Shown: positions 12,728 through 25,826 of the stretch, one piece after another
Layout of the letters: each line of letters starts with the position of its first letter
Numbering within the stretch: position 1 is the first letter of the stretch
DNA from: Monosporascus cannonballus
Taxonomy: Eukaryota; Ascomycota; Sordariomycetes; Xylariales
Direction of reading: 5' to 3'
NCBI GenBank assembly: GCA_004154925.1
Contig: QJNS01000208.1
Location: 1 to 64,000 of the forward strand
Length of the DNA stretch: 64,000 nt
Made by a program: the position numbers and the translations under genes
The notes under the pieces: generated by a model
Databases searched by the model: none
What the model was told of the DNA's origin: nothing
What the model saw: the letters and a program-made list of their open reading frames with translations, nothing else

Positions 12728-13774
12728 TCAGTCGGCCAGCTGGGTGAGGACGCGGATGCTGAGTATCATGACGAGCAGGCCGATGGTGACGATGATGAGC
12801 AGGGTGAAGCTGAACCAGCCGAGCACCATGGCGCTGGAGCCGATGCCCGACATGACGCTGCCGTTGCCGAAGTCCTGCGCGATGACGGACGCGGCCACCG
12901 ACGCCGTGTGCTGCCACAGCACCGACACCAGGACGAACACCGACGCCACGAATATGATGGACAGCGCCACCTGCGACACGGGACGGCTCGGGAACGGCTT
13001 GATCTCGCGCTCCGACCCCTCGCTGTCCTCCTCCTCGTGCCAACCCGGGAACGTGGCCAGCAGCAGGAAGCAGATGAAGGCGAAGATGATAGCGATGATG
13101 CTGTTTTGCGCGCGCGCGGCTCTTGTTAGCTTTGCGTATTCGGCAGGCGGAGAGGGAGTACGGGGTGTCAAGTCGGAAGGACACGGGACGGGGTATCGGA
13201 CTTACAGCAGGTACGGGAACACGATCATGTCCTTGAACTGGCTCGCCAGCCAAATGAGGTTCAGCGGGTCCTGATCGACCGAGACTTCGTTGGCCAGCGC
13301 CGTCGCGTTGTTGCTGCACAGCCAGCCGCCTCCGTCGGGGCTGATGCATATCCCGAAGTAGCCGACGCGGGCCTGTAGCCGGGCGTCGCCGACGATGTTG
13401 CTGATGGCCTGGTGGACGTTGTAGTCGACCTGCGCCGTGTCCGGGACGGCCGTGTACCTCTCGTAGTAGAGGGAGAGCAGGTAGATGTCCGGTATCAGCG
13501 GGGATGATGACGAGCAGCCCGCTAGTAGGAGTGCTGTCGGGCGGTGAGGGGTCAGCAAAACCGGGTTGCGCAAAGATGATAGGAATGGTAGCGGCGGATC
13601 CGACTCACATAATAATATGATAGTGATGGCTATTAAAATCATCAAGACGTGGTGGTAGCCCAGGAACGGTACAAACCCTATGGCCCAATGTCAGTGCTCT
13701 GAGACAGAGCATTCCTGCAGAGGTCTTGTCAACTACTTACGTGTCCACGAGACTTGAAATCTTTCCATCGCCAT
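12728..13774 (-). CDS. Fig1-domain membrane protein (Ca2+ regulator / mating fusion family)
   Basis: Four exons on the minus strand: 13774..13741, 13677..13609, 13521..13206, 13100..12728 (263 aa). All introns are GT-AG (63, 87 and 105 nt). The start lies in an ideal context (GCCACCATGG). Architecture: TM1 (about residues 20-34), a long extracytoplasmic loop with GYFGICISPDGGGWLCSN, the Fig1 signature G-x2-G-x-C-x(7)-W-x-C, then three more TMs (starting IIAIIFAFICFLLL, VALSIIFVASVFVL, VLGWFSFTLLIIVT). In yeast and Neurospora, Fig1-family proteins act in pheromone-stimulated low-affinity Ca2+ influx and cell fusion; the same role here is inference. Intron 2 has a length divisible by three and no stop, so its retention would add 29 residues to the loop without breaking the frame; retaining intron 3 would stop at once. 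Confidence 0.88.
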
Positions 13775-16129
13775 GGTGGCTCTGTGTTGTGTATACCTCT
13801 TGCCCAGCAAGCCCGGTTTCCTTTTCCGAGGTCGATGCCTCTCTTTTCCACTCCCGTCCTCCCGTGGAGTGACGGTGTGGTTCTGACGGTGCGCGCAGCA
13901 GCGCTAGAAAGGAGCGGGAGGGACTCGTCACAGCCACCCAGTCAGTCGATGGCGGTAGGCGAGGTGGAATGTGGCAGCGAGGTCAATTCAAATGCCACAG
14001 GCCCGACGCTGGAATGGAGTGTAATCCAAGTTCGCTCGGTCCCTCGCTTGTATTCTCGCACGAGTATAAGAGGGTTCGTTCGTCCCGGAGTCCGTCGAAT
14101 ACTTCGATGCACGATCGTCGTTACTCGATTTCGCGATTCTCTCTGTCTAGTCAGATCAATAGCGTGAACTGGTAAGGAGAGTGAGGGTATCGTGGGAGTG
14201 TGCGACGAAGGAGGGACAGAGGGTGTGACGAAGTGAACGAGTGACTTCGAGGAAGTATAATGTTGTGTTGTCGTGAATGTAGTCAAGCAAGTAGTAGGTA
14301 TGGGTTGCAACTTAGACGTTCAACAACAGTATTGTTCCACCCGACAATCCAATGGGTCGCAAGAATTATCGTCGAAATGGACGCAAGACGGGGGAGAAGG
14401 GGAAGATTGGCGGGAATAAGTCGCAAGTGACAAACAATGGCGACTTATTCTGGAATTGGGTCTAGTCTTCCCTTCGCCGCCTTTTGCCGTTGCGCCAAAT
14501 GCAGGATTAGAATCGTCAGTCTTTTTGAGGAGGTTGGTAAAATAAGACCGATTTGCGTGTACTTCGTAATTAAACAATAAGTAAGATCTCCCGAGTTGCA
14601 TGGACAAAGACAATGAGATCTGGCCCCCGTACGGAAGGAAAGATGGTGATTGCGGTGTGTTCATTGGCCCCGCCACTCGACTTTCGGTGGTGATGCGATC
14701 TCCCAGCCATTTCATTTTTGTTTACTTTGACTTCCCTTGGTTGCCGGGCAGAGCCGCCAAGATTCCCGTACCTTGGCAGCCACGCCATGATGCGCCGACG
14801 GCTGCTGAGCCCCACTCTAAATTGCTCCGTTGGCTTTGCTGGCTCGCCTCAGAAACCCTGGACTTGGCCTGGAACTGTGGCGCCCCGCCCTGCCCACGCA
14901 CCGAAAAGAGCACTGGCCTGCCCTGGCTTGCTCGTCCCTGCATTGGCGCCGACCGGGGTTGGTCTTGTAATCCCCGGTCCCGCTATCTTAAATAGGTGAC
15001 GTTGCCTCGATCTCCGTGCCGCCTGTTCCATAACACTGGCAACAAGGCACCAAGTCGTGTTTTTGGTTGTCCAGACCATTTTCCGATTTCAGGGCAGGCG
15101 GACTTTTGAGAAGAATGCATTTCTCCTGTCGAGAGAGCAAGAGGCTGAAGTCAAGGCTGGGTCGCTCAAGCAACAATTCGGATATCTCTAGGGGATTAGC
15201 GCTACGCTGTCAACGAGTCAAAACAGCGGCGGCTTGCCTCAGCTGCTGCCTTCGTCCGATCATGGGCTGGTTCACCGAAGCCTTCGGGGGGAATAATCCG
15301 GGGCTCGGCTCGTGTTTACGACCGATTATCCTCGTACAAGGCATACACAACCTTACCTCCCTTGTAAGGTTCTGTATCACCGCCTCTTACCTGCTTCCTG
15401 ATAGTCAATGTGCTCTCGCATGCTTTTTGCAGGTCGGGGACCTATATAGCTAGGTATCTATACAATGCATTCAGTAGATTAATCCGTCATTCGCGCTTTG
15501 CGCCTTACGCATGGCAATGTTCTATGTGTAGGCACTTCCACTCTCCTGTCTCTGCTGCATAACGTGTTAGTAAACGTAGACTAATCTATGCAACGGGTCA
15601 TATGCTGACTAAGCACACAGTTCAAATATCGATGCGCAGGGAACATTTTAGGAGATGCGCCTGTGAAGACACCTACTCCCGTGCCTTGGTTGCGTCAAAT
15701 GAAAGCGGCCAAGGTTCGAAGGCAGGGCGACCGGTCCATAGAACGGTTCCTGGACGGTAGTATATTGCCGCTGCACATTTATGTATCGCTAGAAGATGTC
15801 TCCTCATTCAAGAATCAGGGGTATTCATTCATATAGAATGTCGCTGCCACACCGTGAAACTTTTACGGTGAACAGATGGTATTTCACATTGATGAGGTAA
15901 TGGTAATCAGTCTAGTCGGCTCCGTCCGTGTAGTCGTTGGCTTTCGATCGCAACTGGTAAATGACGACGTTTCTGGTACTGCTGAGTGGTTCTTGCCTGA
16001 CATGGCCAGGAGAGCAGGTGCGTGCGCTTCGAAATATCATCACGAGTCGTCATGGGATACGCAAAACCGCAGCCGCAGGCAATGGCAAGACTGTAATAGT
16101 TGCTTTCCAGTTCTCGAGCTGTGCGCAAC
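13775..16129. other. gene-poor stretch, no gene seen
   Basis: Begins with the promoter and leader of the Fig1-like gene. Overlapping frames at 14600-14999 on both strands are Pro/Arg/Cys-rich with no motif. No RNA gene was recognised by eye. Confidence 0.45.
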
Positions 16130-16340
16130 TGGGGTTTGCAATGGGTACCCAAATGGGTACCCATCACTACCCACGACCTAAATTCACACGCCATGAAAGC
16201 TTAATACTTAGGGTTTCCTAGTAAGATTTATTATACAAGTAATTCTGTATTGTTTACTGATGTTTACTATTTATTTATGATTGAAAATATCGTCCGTGGG
16301 TAGTGATGGGTATCCATTGGGTTGCCCATTGCAAACCCTA
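16130..16340. mobile_element. hAT-type MITE, 211 bp, with 8-bp TSD
   Basis: Ends are inverted repeats of about 45 bp: the left begins TGGGGTTTGCAATGGG and the right, reverse-complemented, begins TAGGGTTTGCAATGGG. Both continue through ATGG(G/A)TACCCATCACTACCCACG. The 8-bp direct repeat TGCGCAAC flanks it (16122-16129 and 16341-16348). An 8-bp duplication with T(A/G)GGG ends is characteristic of hAT elements. The AT-rich centre (about 16200-16290) has no coding capacity, so it would need a transposase in trans. It shows no heavy RIP. Confidence 0.88.
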
Positions 16341-18440
16341 TGCGCAACTTCCTGGGGCGTGGAGAACGCCGCCCTTGGCTGTTGCCAGTTTAGAGGCAGA
16401 GATCGCTGGAGCTTGCCATACCTTGAGCGAGGATAAGTCGAATTTTGTAGCAGCATACGGGGGCTGTAGATTCTCAGAATGCGTAGGTAATGATGGCATT
16501 GCTTCGCCTATTGGGTGTGTTGTTGTGATGTAATGAACGGCATTGACGCTTTCCTCGGAAACAGTCAAAGGGCAAGGAAACTGTACGCCTCAATGTATTG
16601 TGTCTATTTAAATATCCTTGATCGAGTTCCTAGATCCCAATTCCATTCTTTTCCTCTTCTCTCCAACTCGTCCTCCATCAAGAATTAGATCTCGGTCCAT
16701 TACATCTTGTCATAGCCTCATACACCAACGCCATCTCATCCCTCTAATTCCATCCTTCAACCCAAGACATGACTAACATGCCACACACTCGTCGCTGTCT
16801 CCATTACCCCGTCATCCATAGTATATAGCCTCAGTCAACCTCGGATCAACCTGCTGACACGTGCAGCAGCGTGGTTATGGGTCCTTTGTGACTTCATCAT
16901 CAGCTATCAGACGAAGCAAAACCTTCCCCCTTCTCCTCGGTGTCTGGCCGGAATCACCCTAAGCACCTCGACATGATAGAAGGTGGGCTCTGCCATGCTG
17001 AGCACATAGGTTTTTTTTATGATCCTCTCGGAAAAGATTATCCTTAGTGTGTGTACGCTGAGTATCCCATAACATTCAACCGTCAGTCCGGGGGACTGAC
17101 GGTTCAAAGTTGTCCAGGCGTCCACCTGGGCAGCAGGTTCTCTTTATACACCAGCCGACCCCGCCACACCTTATTCCGAAACACCCGGTGAGTCACACAT
17201 TCGAACCTTCCCCAAACCTTTTAACATGTAGCTGACTTACACGGCCAATCAACCGAACTCTCTTGAGACTTTGCTGGCACTTCAAACTTCGGTCTACGTT
17301 GCTTTCTACCTTCCACCCGCTCGTCAATCCGACTCCGACCTGCCTTCGACCAACATTCGGATCATAGTCAAGTCGGGTTGGAGAATAGACGGACAAGGTC
17401 ATCGGGAGGGTACTCGCAGTTTGTTTGGGACATCTGGATACCCATTTTCGACACCACCTTATTCATGTATGTGGCGGAGGGCTTGGTCTATAAGCACCTA
17501 GGTAGGGACTGCGCTTGGAGATTACCCTATGCCACCTGGCTTAGCACCTTGAATTTAAACCTTTTTTCCTCGTGCATCTCCAGCGTCATTGCTTTTTTAT
17601 CGTTTGCCACTGACAGTCCCTCTGGCCTGTTTGATGGCGGCATTTGGTTTATTTTGCTTCTGATGTACTTGGCGCAGTCTCGGCAAATGCTTTGCGTCCA
17701 TAATAGGAGTAGCCTCCCACCATTGATATTTGGGTAGTTTAATAAAGAGCATTTGCATCGTGTCCGATGCTAAATCCTAGTTTCTCAAGCAGCTCTCTAT
17801 TTTTCTCTCTCTCTCCCTCTCTCTGAGGGCATGGTGAATACTATTTGTTGATTGCGATTTGTTACAAGTTCACCTAAGCCATGCGGAGGGTACTTTGAAT
17901 ATTGCCTGGGACATGGCGTGCTTCTGCTTCTTTCTCCCCATCATTGAGTCAGGGGACGTCATACATTAACTTCGACTCAATACCCGCGCACTGCAATGGC
18001 AGGCTTCTCATCATGAATATGCGCTCTTCAAAGTACCTACGGCTAAGAATTAACAGCTCTAAATCTGTTGTACGTCTTTGCCTCCTTCTCTAAGATATCA
18101 CAGTACTATTCATAGCTAACTTTACTTATGAATAGTCCTGTCGATGCGATCGACCCAACATATAGGTAACAACGGCTATATTTGTCAACGACTTAACTTC
18201 ATTGCTATACACTCGCTACGTGGCATCGTGTAGCGTCGGAAACGAGGCTCAGGATCCGTGTCGAGTGCGTTGATGAATGCACCCTTTATCCTGTTCAAGG
18301 TGGATTTGTCTTGTTTATATATATATGAAATGTCCAACGATGCTGTGTAAGGGATAATCACCGCTAAATCCGAATTTCGCTATCTGGGGATAGGGGCGGC
18401 GACGATGCCGCCTGAGTTATGTCTATACATATTCAGGAAT
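16341..18440. other. gene-poor stretch to the island edge
   Basis: A TATTTAAATA motif near 16605 followed by a CT-rich stretch and an ATG at 16768 looks like a promoter and leader, but only about 50 codons can be assembled behind it. A hydrophobic frame at 17378-17737 has no family match I can defend. A CT microsatellite lies at about 17800-17824. Confidence 0.4.
17078..17104. repeat. perfect 12-bp inverted repeat with 3-nt loop
   Basis: Left arm AACCGTCAGTCC, loop GGG, right arm GGACTGACGGTT, extended after a C/C mismatch by TT/AA. It would form a stable hairpin in DNA or RNA. No transposon end or gene end is recognised beside it. Confidence 0.8.
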
Positions 18441-18898
18441 TATTGCAGTTATCGGCATACATGCCCCACGACTTCTAGATCCTTCCTTGCCCATTAGCCA
18501 GGTGACTTTAATATATCCTCCATACAAATTTATATGGGAAATACATTTGACATACCTTAATAAGGGCCGATATAGGATTAAAGCTTTAACCCTTATTACC
18601 ATAACTATCGTAAGCTATAACGAAACGTTGCCCGTAATGTTTTCGTTCCTTATCCTTTCCCACGTTTTAAGTTTTTTATAATAGCTGACCCAAAGCTTTT
18701 TTTACAGATCCGTTTTAAGCTTACGAGCCTTATTATTGCCCGCGTTAAACGTATGCAATTCGCGGCGTAACAGCTTACTGTTAAAAAGGTCCGGTAAGCA
18801 CCTGCGCGGAAGATTACCGAAAAACACGAGAGCTATTACTTACGCCTTATTTGTGATTAAAAGATCGTAGTCCGTACGTTTCATATTATGGCTAAATG

Positions 18899-19279
18899 TG
18901 TTATGACCTAACCAAGGGAAGGTCTCGGAAACGGTCACTTGGTGATCGAAACAGGACCCAAGTGGGTCAGAATCACGTGACATGGATCCGGAGTGATCCA
19001 AGGGATCCAACAGGATCCCTGCAGTTATCCGATATGGATCCGGAGTGATCCAAGGGATCCAACGAGATCCAGGAAAAGATATATATGCTCATTATTTCCA
19101 TAATTTAAATAACTTCAGCTTATAACATTTATTATTAATAATTTGTTACTTCAGGCATTTTTGGTATTATAAGACGTAACATAATTATTATATTTATTAT
19201 TCGGATTTTTATAATATTTTATTAATATAATCCCGTACGACTAAGGTTTAATAATTAATTAAATCCTTTAGCCGTTATA
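18899..19279 (+). repeat. E1 5' LTR (381 bp)
   Basis: Begins TGTTATGACC and ends CCGTTATA (CA to TA by RIP). U3 holds two copies of a 55-bp unit starting GGATCCGGAGTGATCC. The outer 170 bp is almost unmutated; the inner part is heavily AT-shifted. Confidence 0.88.
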
Positions 19280-22200
19280 TGCTACAAGTTTTTATTTAGT
19301 AATACCGTTAAATTTTGGGCAATATCGATTAACATTATATTTATTAACAAATAGCCCGAATAATCTATTTACCAAATCCTTAATTATCTAGATATTATAA
19401 TAGAATCTGAAAAAGAAAAAGAAAAGCCTTATTTTTTTCGCGAAAAAATTCTCCGACGTTTAGATGTTATGAATAAACGTATCTTTTAGCTTAAAAGAAA
19501 TAATAATAATCTTATAACGTCCTTTTAAGCCGCTTATAAAAAGCTTAAAAAAAGCATTCGAATTCGGAAAGCCCTTTTAAATAAGCTAAATTATTTAGCT
19601 AAATTTCACTAAAAAGCTAAAAAAAGTTTTTAAACCTTTTAAATCAGAATTTTTCGACGGAAGATTAATTAAATTATAACTGTTTTTAATTTAATGCCGA
19701 ATGTATTTCGGGTATTTTTTTATTTGATCAATTATATTTATTATATACATCAAATTTATAATTAAACGATTTAAAGAAAATACAATTATTTAGTTTAAGT
19801 CCGATATAAAAAAATATATTATTTTGCTTGTCGAAAAACGAAACCTGAAAATAATACGAATTTATAATAATTACGAATAATTCGAACAAATATTAACGAA
19901 AGTTTTCGGAATAATAAACGAAAAAGTAAAAGCCGAAATGTAAATCTAATAATTACGACAAAAAATTAATATCTAATCAAGGTAATACGATAATTTAGTT
20001 AGCCGTTAAATTAAATGAAAAACAAAAAATATTAATGGTTAAATTTTTCGATAGCCTAAAAAAAAGTACCAATTTTTTTTCAAATTTAATTGGCCTAATT
20101 ATTTATCGAATTATATTACTATACTAATTAAGATTAACGATTAATAATACGCATAACGTATTAAAAGTGTTAAAGGAAAAAATAACAGTAAATTTCGATA
20201 TATGATTAATATTAACGTTTTTCGACGTAATAACATTTTTTACGACACAGAACTAGGACCTATAGAATTAAGAGTTACTTACAGAAAGGATTAAAGCCAA
20301 ATTAAGTACTATAATTATAATAAGATGGGATATAAGGTATCGTAATGTAAAGCATTTAAAAAACCCTGTTAAAATAATTAAAAACCAGTACTTAAAGGAT
20401 AATCCGGAAAGAATTAAAAGGACGGAGACAAATCTATTAACATAATTCAGTCTAAGTACGTACCAGGTCCCCTATAATAAGAAGTCTAACAAAAAATGCG
20501 AAAAGCTAGAAAACTAGTTTAATAAATATTGCGAACATAATAAAAAGTATTATAAGGATAATTACGCAAATATTAAAATTAAATAAAAAAGGTTTGTCCC
20601 GGACCCCTTAATCGATATGGCAAAATATATGTTATATAGTGTTAACGATAAAAATATCCTAATTACGAAAAATAAAAATAATATATTTACAAACAAATTA
20701 CTCGTATATATTATAAGAGATTCGATTTTTTAAACCGTATCGGAGATAATAAGGACGATAAATAATAGTATCGATATTTTCGAACCATAGTTCCAGGAAA
20801 TATCTAGTAGTTGGCCGAAATAAAAAGCTGGCCTAAAGGAAAATAATGCCTATAAGAAAACCTTTTTTATTATTTTTAATACTATAATTATTAAACGGAA
20901 AAAAAGTTGACCTAACGTATAGTGGAAAAATATTGCCAGAAATTTATTACGGATTTTTATTTTTAATTGATATTTATTATAGATTTTTACGAAAAAAAGA
21001 TTATTAAAAAAGAAATACGTTAATTTATAAAAGATTTTTGGAACGATAATTAAAACGACGTATAATAGGATATAATCGTAAATATAAGGAAATAATTTAT
21101 TGGATAAGAAAAAAAATTATAATTAAATTAAAAATAATTAATATAGTTGGAAGAAATAATATCCTAGTAATAACGATAAATATAATAGTTTAACGCGTTA
21201 AACGAAGAAATATAAGTAAAGTTCGATAGATTCGAATAGGAATTAAAAGAAAAAGGTTATTTGTAAAAAAGCTGCAAAATGGCGAAATCTAGAAAAATTA
21301 AAAGGAATTTTTACGAAAAGCTTTATATACGATAATAAAAAACGTTAACAACTTTATTATTTTAGATATATAAATCGAAACGTATTAGTATGTCGTAATA
21401 ATAAATTACGGAGTTTTAAGCGAAAATTATATTATATTAAATGCAATTAATAAGCTTAAAATATTATAGAGATATAAGTTAAAACTTTATATAGCGACGA
21501 ATACCGAAGATTAGGAATTTACTTATAATAATAGGAAAATTATACGTAAAATTAATTATTTCAAGATTTTTGGTTAAGGACGATATTAAATAATTGATTT
21601 CGATATTAATTTATTTAAGACTTATGATATAATTTTAGGATTATTATAGATACGCCAGTACGGAATTTTAATTAATAGAAAAATTAAGCAAATTACGTTC
21701 GTTTTATATCTTATTAATAAATAAGAAACAAAATTAAGATTTTAATATTTGATTAATAATAGCGATAAATATAAGCATAAAGATACGATAAAAATCTTAT
21801 TATTGAAAAAATAAGATATAAAAAAATAAATATTAAAAAAATACAACGTATTATTATTATTATTAAAACGAAATTAAAATAATTAAAGAACGATTTAAAA
21901 AATAAGAATAAAAATTTTAAAAATTAGAAAATTTAATTAATATATTATTATAATATTATAGATATAAACAGTTTTTTAAAAAAGGAGATTAATACGAAAT
22001 TACTAAAATATAGTAAATAAGATTATAAAATAGTTTTTAAAAAAGGACTTTTAACGAAAATTTACCTTATTTATAATTTTAACGGAAACGAATCACGTAT
22101 TTTTAAAAAATATCTAAAAAATCGATTATAAAAAATGGATTCGATTTTCGAAATTACTAGCAAAATATCTTATATTTTTTATACTTAAGAAAAATAAGAA

Positions 22201-24720
22201 AATACGACTTGTAATTAATTATCGATACTTGAATAATATTATTATTAAACATTAAATATTATTATTTTTGATTACGGAAATTAAAAATTAATTTAACGAA
22301 ACAAAATAATTTATAATATTCGGTTTTAAAAATAAATATAACTTTATTAAAATTACAAGAAATATAAATAAAAAATAACTTTTAAAACAAAATACAAATT
22401 ATTTAAGTATTTAGTTATATTAATAGGATATATAAACGTACGAACAGTTTTTAACGAATAATAAATTATAGATTATAAAAATATTTCGATATTTTCGTGG
22501 TATATTATTTCGACGATATTTTTATTTTTTTAAAAACGGAAAAAAATATATAAAATACGGTTATAAGGTTTTTTTAAGCTTTATAAGACGTAAGGTTATT
22601 TATTAATACAGAAAAAAGCCAATTTTATAAATAAAAAATAAAATATTTAGGATATATTATTACCTTAGGACATATTAAAATAAATCTTAAGAAAATTGCT
22701 GTAATTACAAAATAATAAACCTGAACGATAATTAAAGAAATATAAGTATTTTTTAAATTTGCCAATTATTATAAAAGATTTATTCGAAACTTTAATAAAA
22801 TAATTATACCTTTAATAAACCTTACGAAATTTTTTTCAAATAAATGTTAAATATATAAAAGGTATTTTAAAATATTAAGGACATAATTACCAGCGAACTA
22901 ATATTAATTATATATAATTTAAACCGTCCCGTTAAATTAAAAACCGATATTTCGGATTATATATTAGGCGTAATAATTAGATAACGAAATAATTAAGGTA
23001 AATTATATCTTATTGTATTTACTTATATAAATTAAAAGAAATCAAATTTAATTACGGTATTCCAAATAAAGAATTTATGGCCATTATGATGGCATATCGA
23101 GTATTTAGATATTTTTAAAGGGTAACTTATACCAGGTTAAGGTTTATACGGATTATTAAAATTTTACCCGATTTATTACGATCAAAAAATTTATTAAATA
23201 ATAATTTCGTTACGCAAAAAAATTGACAAATTTCGATTTCGTTATTATCTATAGAAAAGGCTTAAAGAATAACAGAACGGATATTTTAAGCAAATAATTA
23301 GATTTCGAAAAGAAATTAGGTAAAATTAATTATATAATTTTTAATACTATTACAAAAAGATATTTACGTTTACGATAAATTGCAATAATTCGAGCAGTAC
23401 TTTTTGATATATATTAGAAAATCTAGTAATATAATAATGGGTTTTTAAAAAACCAAAAAACAGATAAGATATAAGTTCTAAAAAATATGAAAAAGATTTA
23501 ATACAAAAAATATACGAATATCAGTTATACGGATATTTAGAGATTTATAAAACTTTAAAACGGTTTTAACGTATATGTTTTTTTTTCTAAAATAAAATTA
23601 ACGGTATCGAAAATTATACGGTAATACAATATTTACACTAAAGCAAAAACTCGACGACATAAGCTATACGAAGAATTATAGTTATTATTAATTACAAAAT
23701 AATTATAATATTTAATTATACTGGATTATATTATTAAATTTCTTATATTAGAAAATTTAATGACGGAAATATATTGTGATAATATTTTCGTAGTCGTCGA
23801 TCGATTTATAAAGCTTTTTTATTTTGTATTATATTATAAGGCTATAAATTTTAAATAAATAATATATATTCTTTAAATACATTTTTAATATATACGAATT
23901 ATTAATAGAAATTATTTTAAATAAAGAAATAATATTTATATCATATTTTTGGTAAAGCTTTATAATATAGATTAGCTTAAATTATAAATTATTTATTATA
24001 TTTAGACTTTAAAGAAATAAAACGAATTAAACAAATCTTAAAAACTAAATTACGATATTATACTAATTATAAATAAAATAATTAAATTAAAAAATTATTA
24101 ATTACGTAATTAATTCATAATATTAGCTTTATGAAAATATGAAAAATAATATTTATAAATGTAAATTTTGGTTTTATTAAAAAAATTTATAAAAAAGTAT
24201 ATAACGACGATCTAATTAAAATTAAAATAATTTTTATATTAAACTAATTGCGATAATTATATTAAGAAATAACAATAAAACTAAAATTCGTACGAAATTA
24301 AATAAACAAATATTATAATCAAAAAAGGTTAAATAATTAATATTCGAAAAAGGGAAGATAATTTTTCTTATTATTAAAAATATTAAAATAAAACGATTTA
24401 ATAAAAAACTCGATTTTAAATATATTGAACCATATAAAATCATTAAAACAATCTTAAAAAATAATTATTAATTAAAACCTTTATTAAAAGTGAAATTCTA
24501 TTTAATTTTTTACGTTTTTTTGCTCGAATTAACAGCAAATATAATTAAAATATATATAATACGAAACGATATCGAAGTAAAAAACAAATAAGCATACAAA
24601 GTGGAAAAGATTTTCCATATGCAAAAATAAAACGGACTTATCCAGTATCTAATTAAATGAAAAAAGCACCCGGATTCCGAAAACATTTGAGAACCTGTCA
24701 AAAACCTTATTAACGCCTAA
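19280..24720 (+). pseudogene. E1 gag-pol (RIP-destroyed)
   Basis: No long frame survives, but motifs can be read across stops. Gag zinc knuckle at 20307-20348 keeps C-x2-C-x4-H-x4-C spacing with the first two Cys now Tyr, the His now Tyr and a Gln codon now TAA. RT: RLVINYRYLNN near 22210 (from the LCVDYRxLN block) and VVYYFDDIFIF at 22497-22527. Integrase: VVDRFIKLFYF at about 23790. Chromodomain: VEKIFHMQK..GLIQYLIKWKKHPDSEN at about 24600-24690. The order gag, RT, integrase, chromodomain is Ty3/gypsy. Confidence 0.8.
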
Positions 24721-25390
24721 CGTTTGTTAAAGAATTTTCACCAATAACGGCAGAGTTACCGGAAATAATTACGTTCTAATCCACGTTTACGATGAGATCG
24801 AAAAAATAAGATTATTTAAAGAATGCAGTACGAAATTCAATTTCTAAAAGTTCGCGTTCCGTTTTTAAACGATCAGCTTTTTTTTTGCTTTTTCAGTTTA
24901 TCTAGAGATTAAAAATCCCAGTTAACTATTTCTATATCTTTTTTACGAAAAAAACCCTACTAAATACAAAAGCGTTCTAAACAAAATAATATCTTGTCCA
25001 AACGACGAAATATTGTTAATATCTTTTGACGAATATTACGAAAATATTATCAAGCAAAAGATTTTTTTAACCAAAAACGTTCCATTTCCATATTAATATT
25101 ATTTAAGAAAAGAAAAATACTAAAACTGTTATAATAACGTTTTTTCAGAATATATTATTAATAACGCATTATATTATCCAATATGGTACAGAAATCGCCA
25201 ATACGAAAACAAGGTATATAAAGCCTAATTTCGAAACCAGAATTAAAAACAAAAAAAAACTAAAGTTTCGCGTTTTTCTTTTTAGTTAATACGTCTGCAA
25301 TTTTTAATAACCCGGCCGGATATAATGATAAGCAAAAAAGGAATTTACCGAAAAAATCTCGGGGGCAAGATTTAGAAAAAGGGAAGATCA

Positions 25391-25826
25391 TATTATAATC
25401 TAATTAAGGGAAGGTTTCGGAAATAATTACTTGATAACCGAAACAAAACCCAAATAGATCAGAATTACGCAATATAGATCCGGAGTAATCCAAAGGATCT
25501 AATAGGATCCATATAATTATCCGATATAGATCCGGAGTAATCTAAGAGATTTAACGGGATCTATGCAATTATCCGATATAGATCCGAAATAATCCAAAAA
25601 ATCTAACGGGATCCAGGAAAAAAAATATATACGCTTATTATTTCCATAACTTAAATAGCTTTAGCTTGTAACATTTATTATTAATAATTCGTTACCTAAG
25701 GCACTTTTAGTATTACGAAACGTAACATAATTATTATATTTATTGCTCGGATTCTTACGATATTCCTGCCAACATAAACCTTTACGACTAAGGTTTAATA
25801 GTTGGTTAAACTCCCTAGCCGTTACA
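25391..25826 (+). repeat. E1 3' LTR (436 bp)
   Basis: Begins TATTATAATC (from TGTTATGACC) and ends CCGTTACA. It carries three copies of the 55-bp U3 unit against two in the 5' LTR, which accounts exactly for the 55-bp length difference. Here the U3 side is RIPed and the outer U5 side is nearly clean, the reverse of the 5' LTR. Confidence 0.88.

Larger units (their letters stand above)
18899..25826 (+). mobile_element. E1: Ty3/gypsy chromovirus-type LTR retrotransposon, complete but RIPed
   Basis: 6928 bp, plus orientation, TSD AAATG at 18894-18898 and 25827-25831. LTRs are 18899-19279 and 25391-25826. A purine tract (AAAAAGGGAAGATCA) sits just before the 3' LTR. Internal landmarks in order: zinc knuckle 20307-20348, RT YFDD 22506-22517, integrase VVDRF near 23790, chromodomain about 24600-24715, then about 650 bp of non-coding 3' sequence. 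The chromodomain places it among chromoviruses, which target heterochromatin. Stop codons occur throughout. It shares internal sequence with E2 and E4 but has its own U3. Confidence 0.88.

Noticed and set aside
14600..14999. Overlapping open frames on both strands
   Set aside because: Low-complexity Pro/Arg/Trp-rich translations with no motif, typical of chance frames in GC-rich DNA.
16605..16960. TATA-like motif, CT-rich leader, ATG at 16768 and a possible GTATAT..GCAG intron
   Set aside because: The joined frame gives only about 53 residues without any motif; not enough to call a gene.
17378..17737. Hydrophobic frame (SSGGYSQFVWDIWIPIFDTTL..) with faint resemblance to the C-terminal part of RTA1-like lipid exporters
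   Set aside because: No supporting upstream exons with TM segments could be assembled, and the resemblance is limited to a few spaced residues.
18949..19075. Regular repeats in E1 and E2/E4 LTRs considered as CRISPR or satellite arrays
   Set aside because: They occur only inside U3 of paired LTRs flanked by TSDs, and the genome is eukaryotic.
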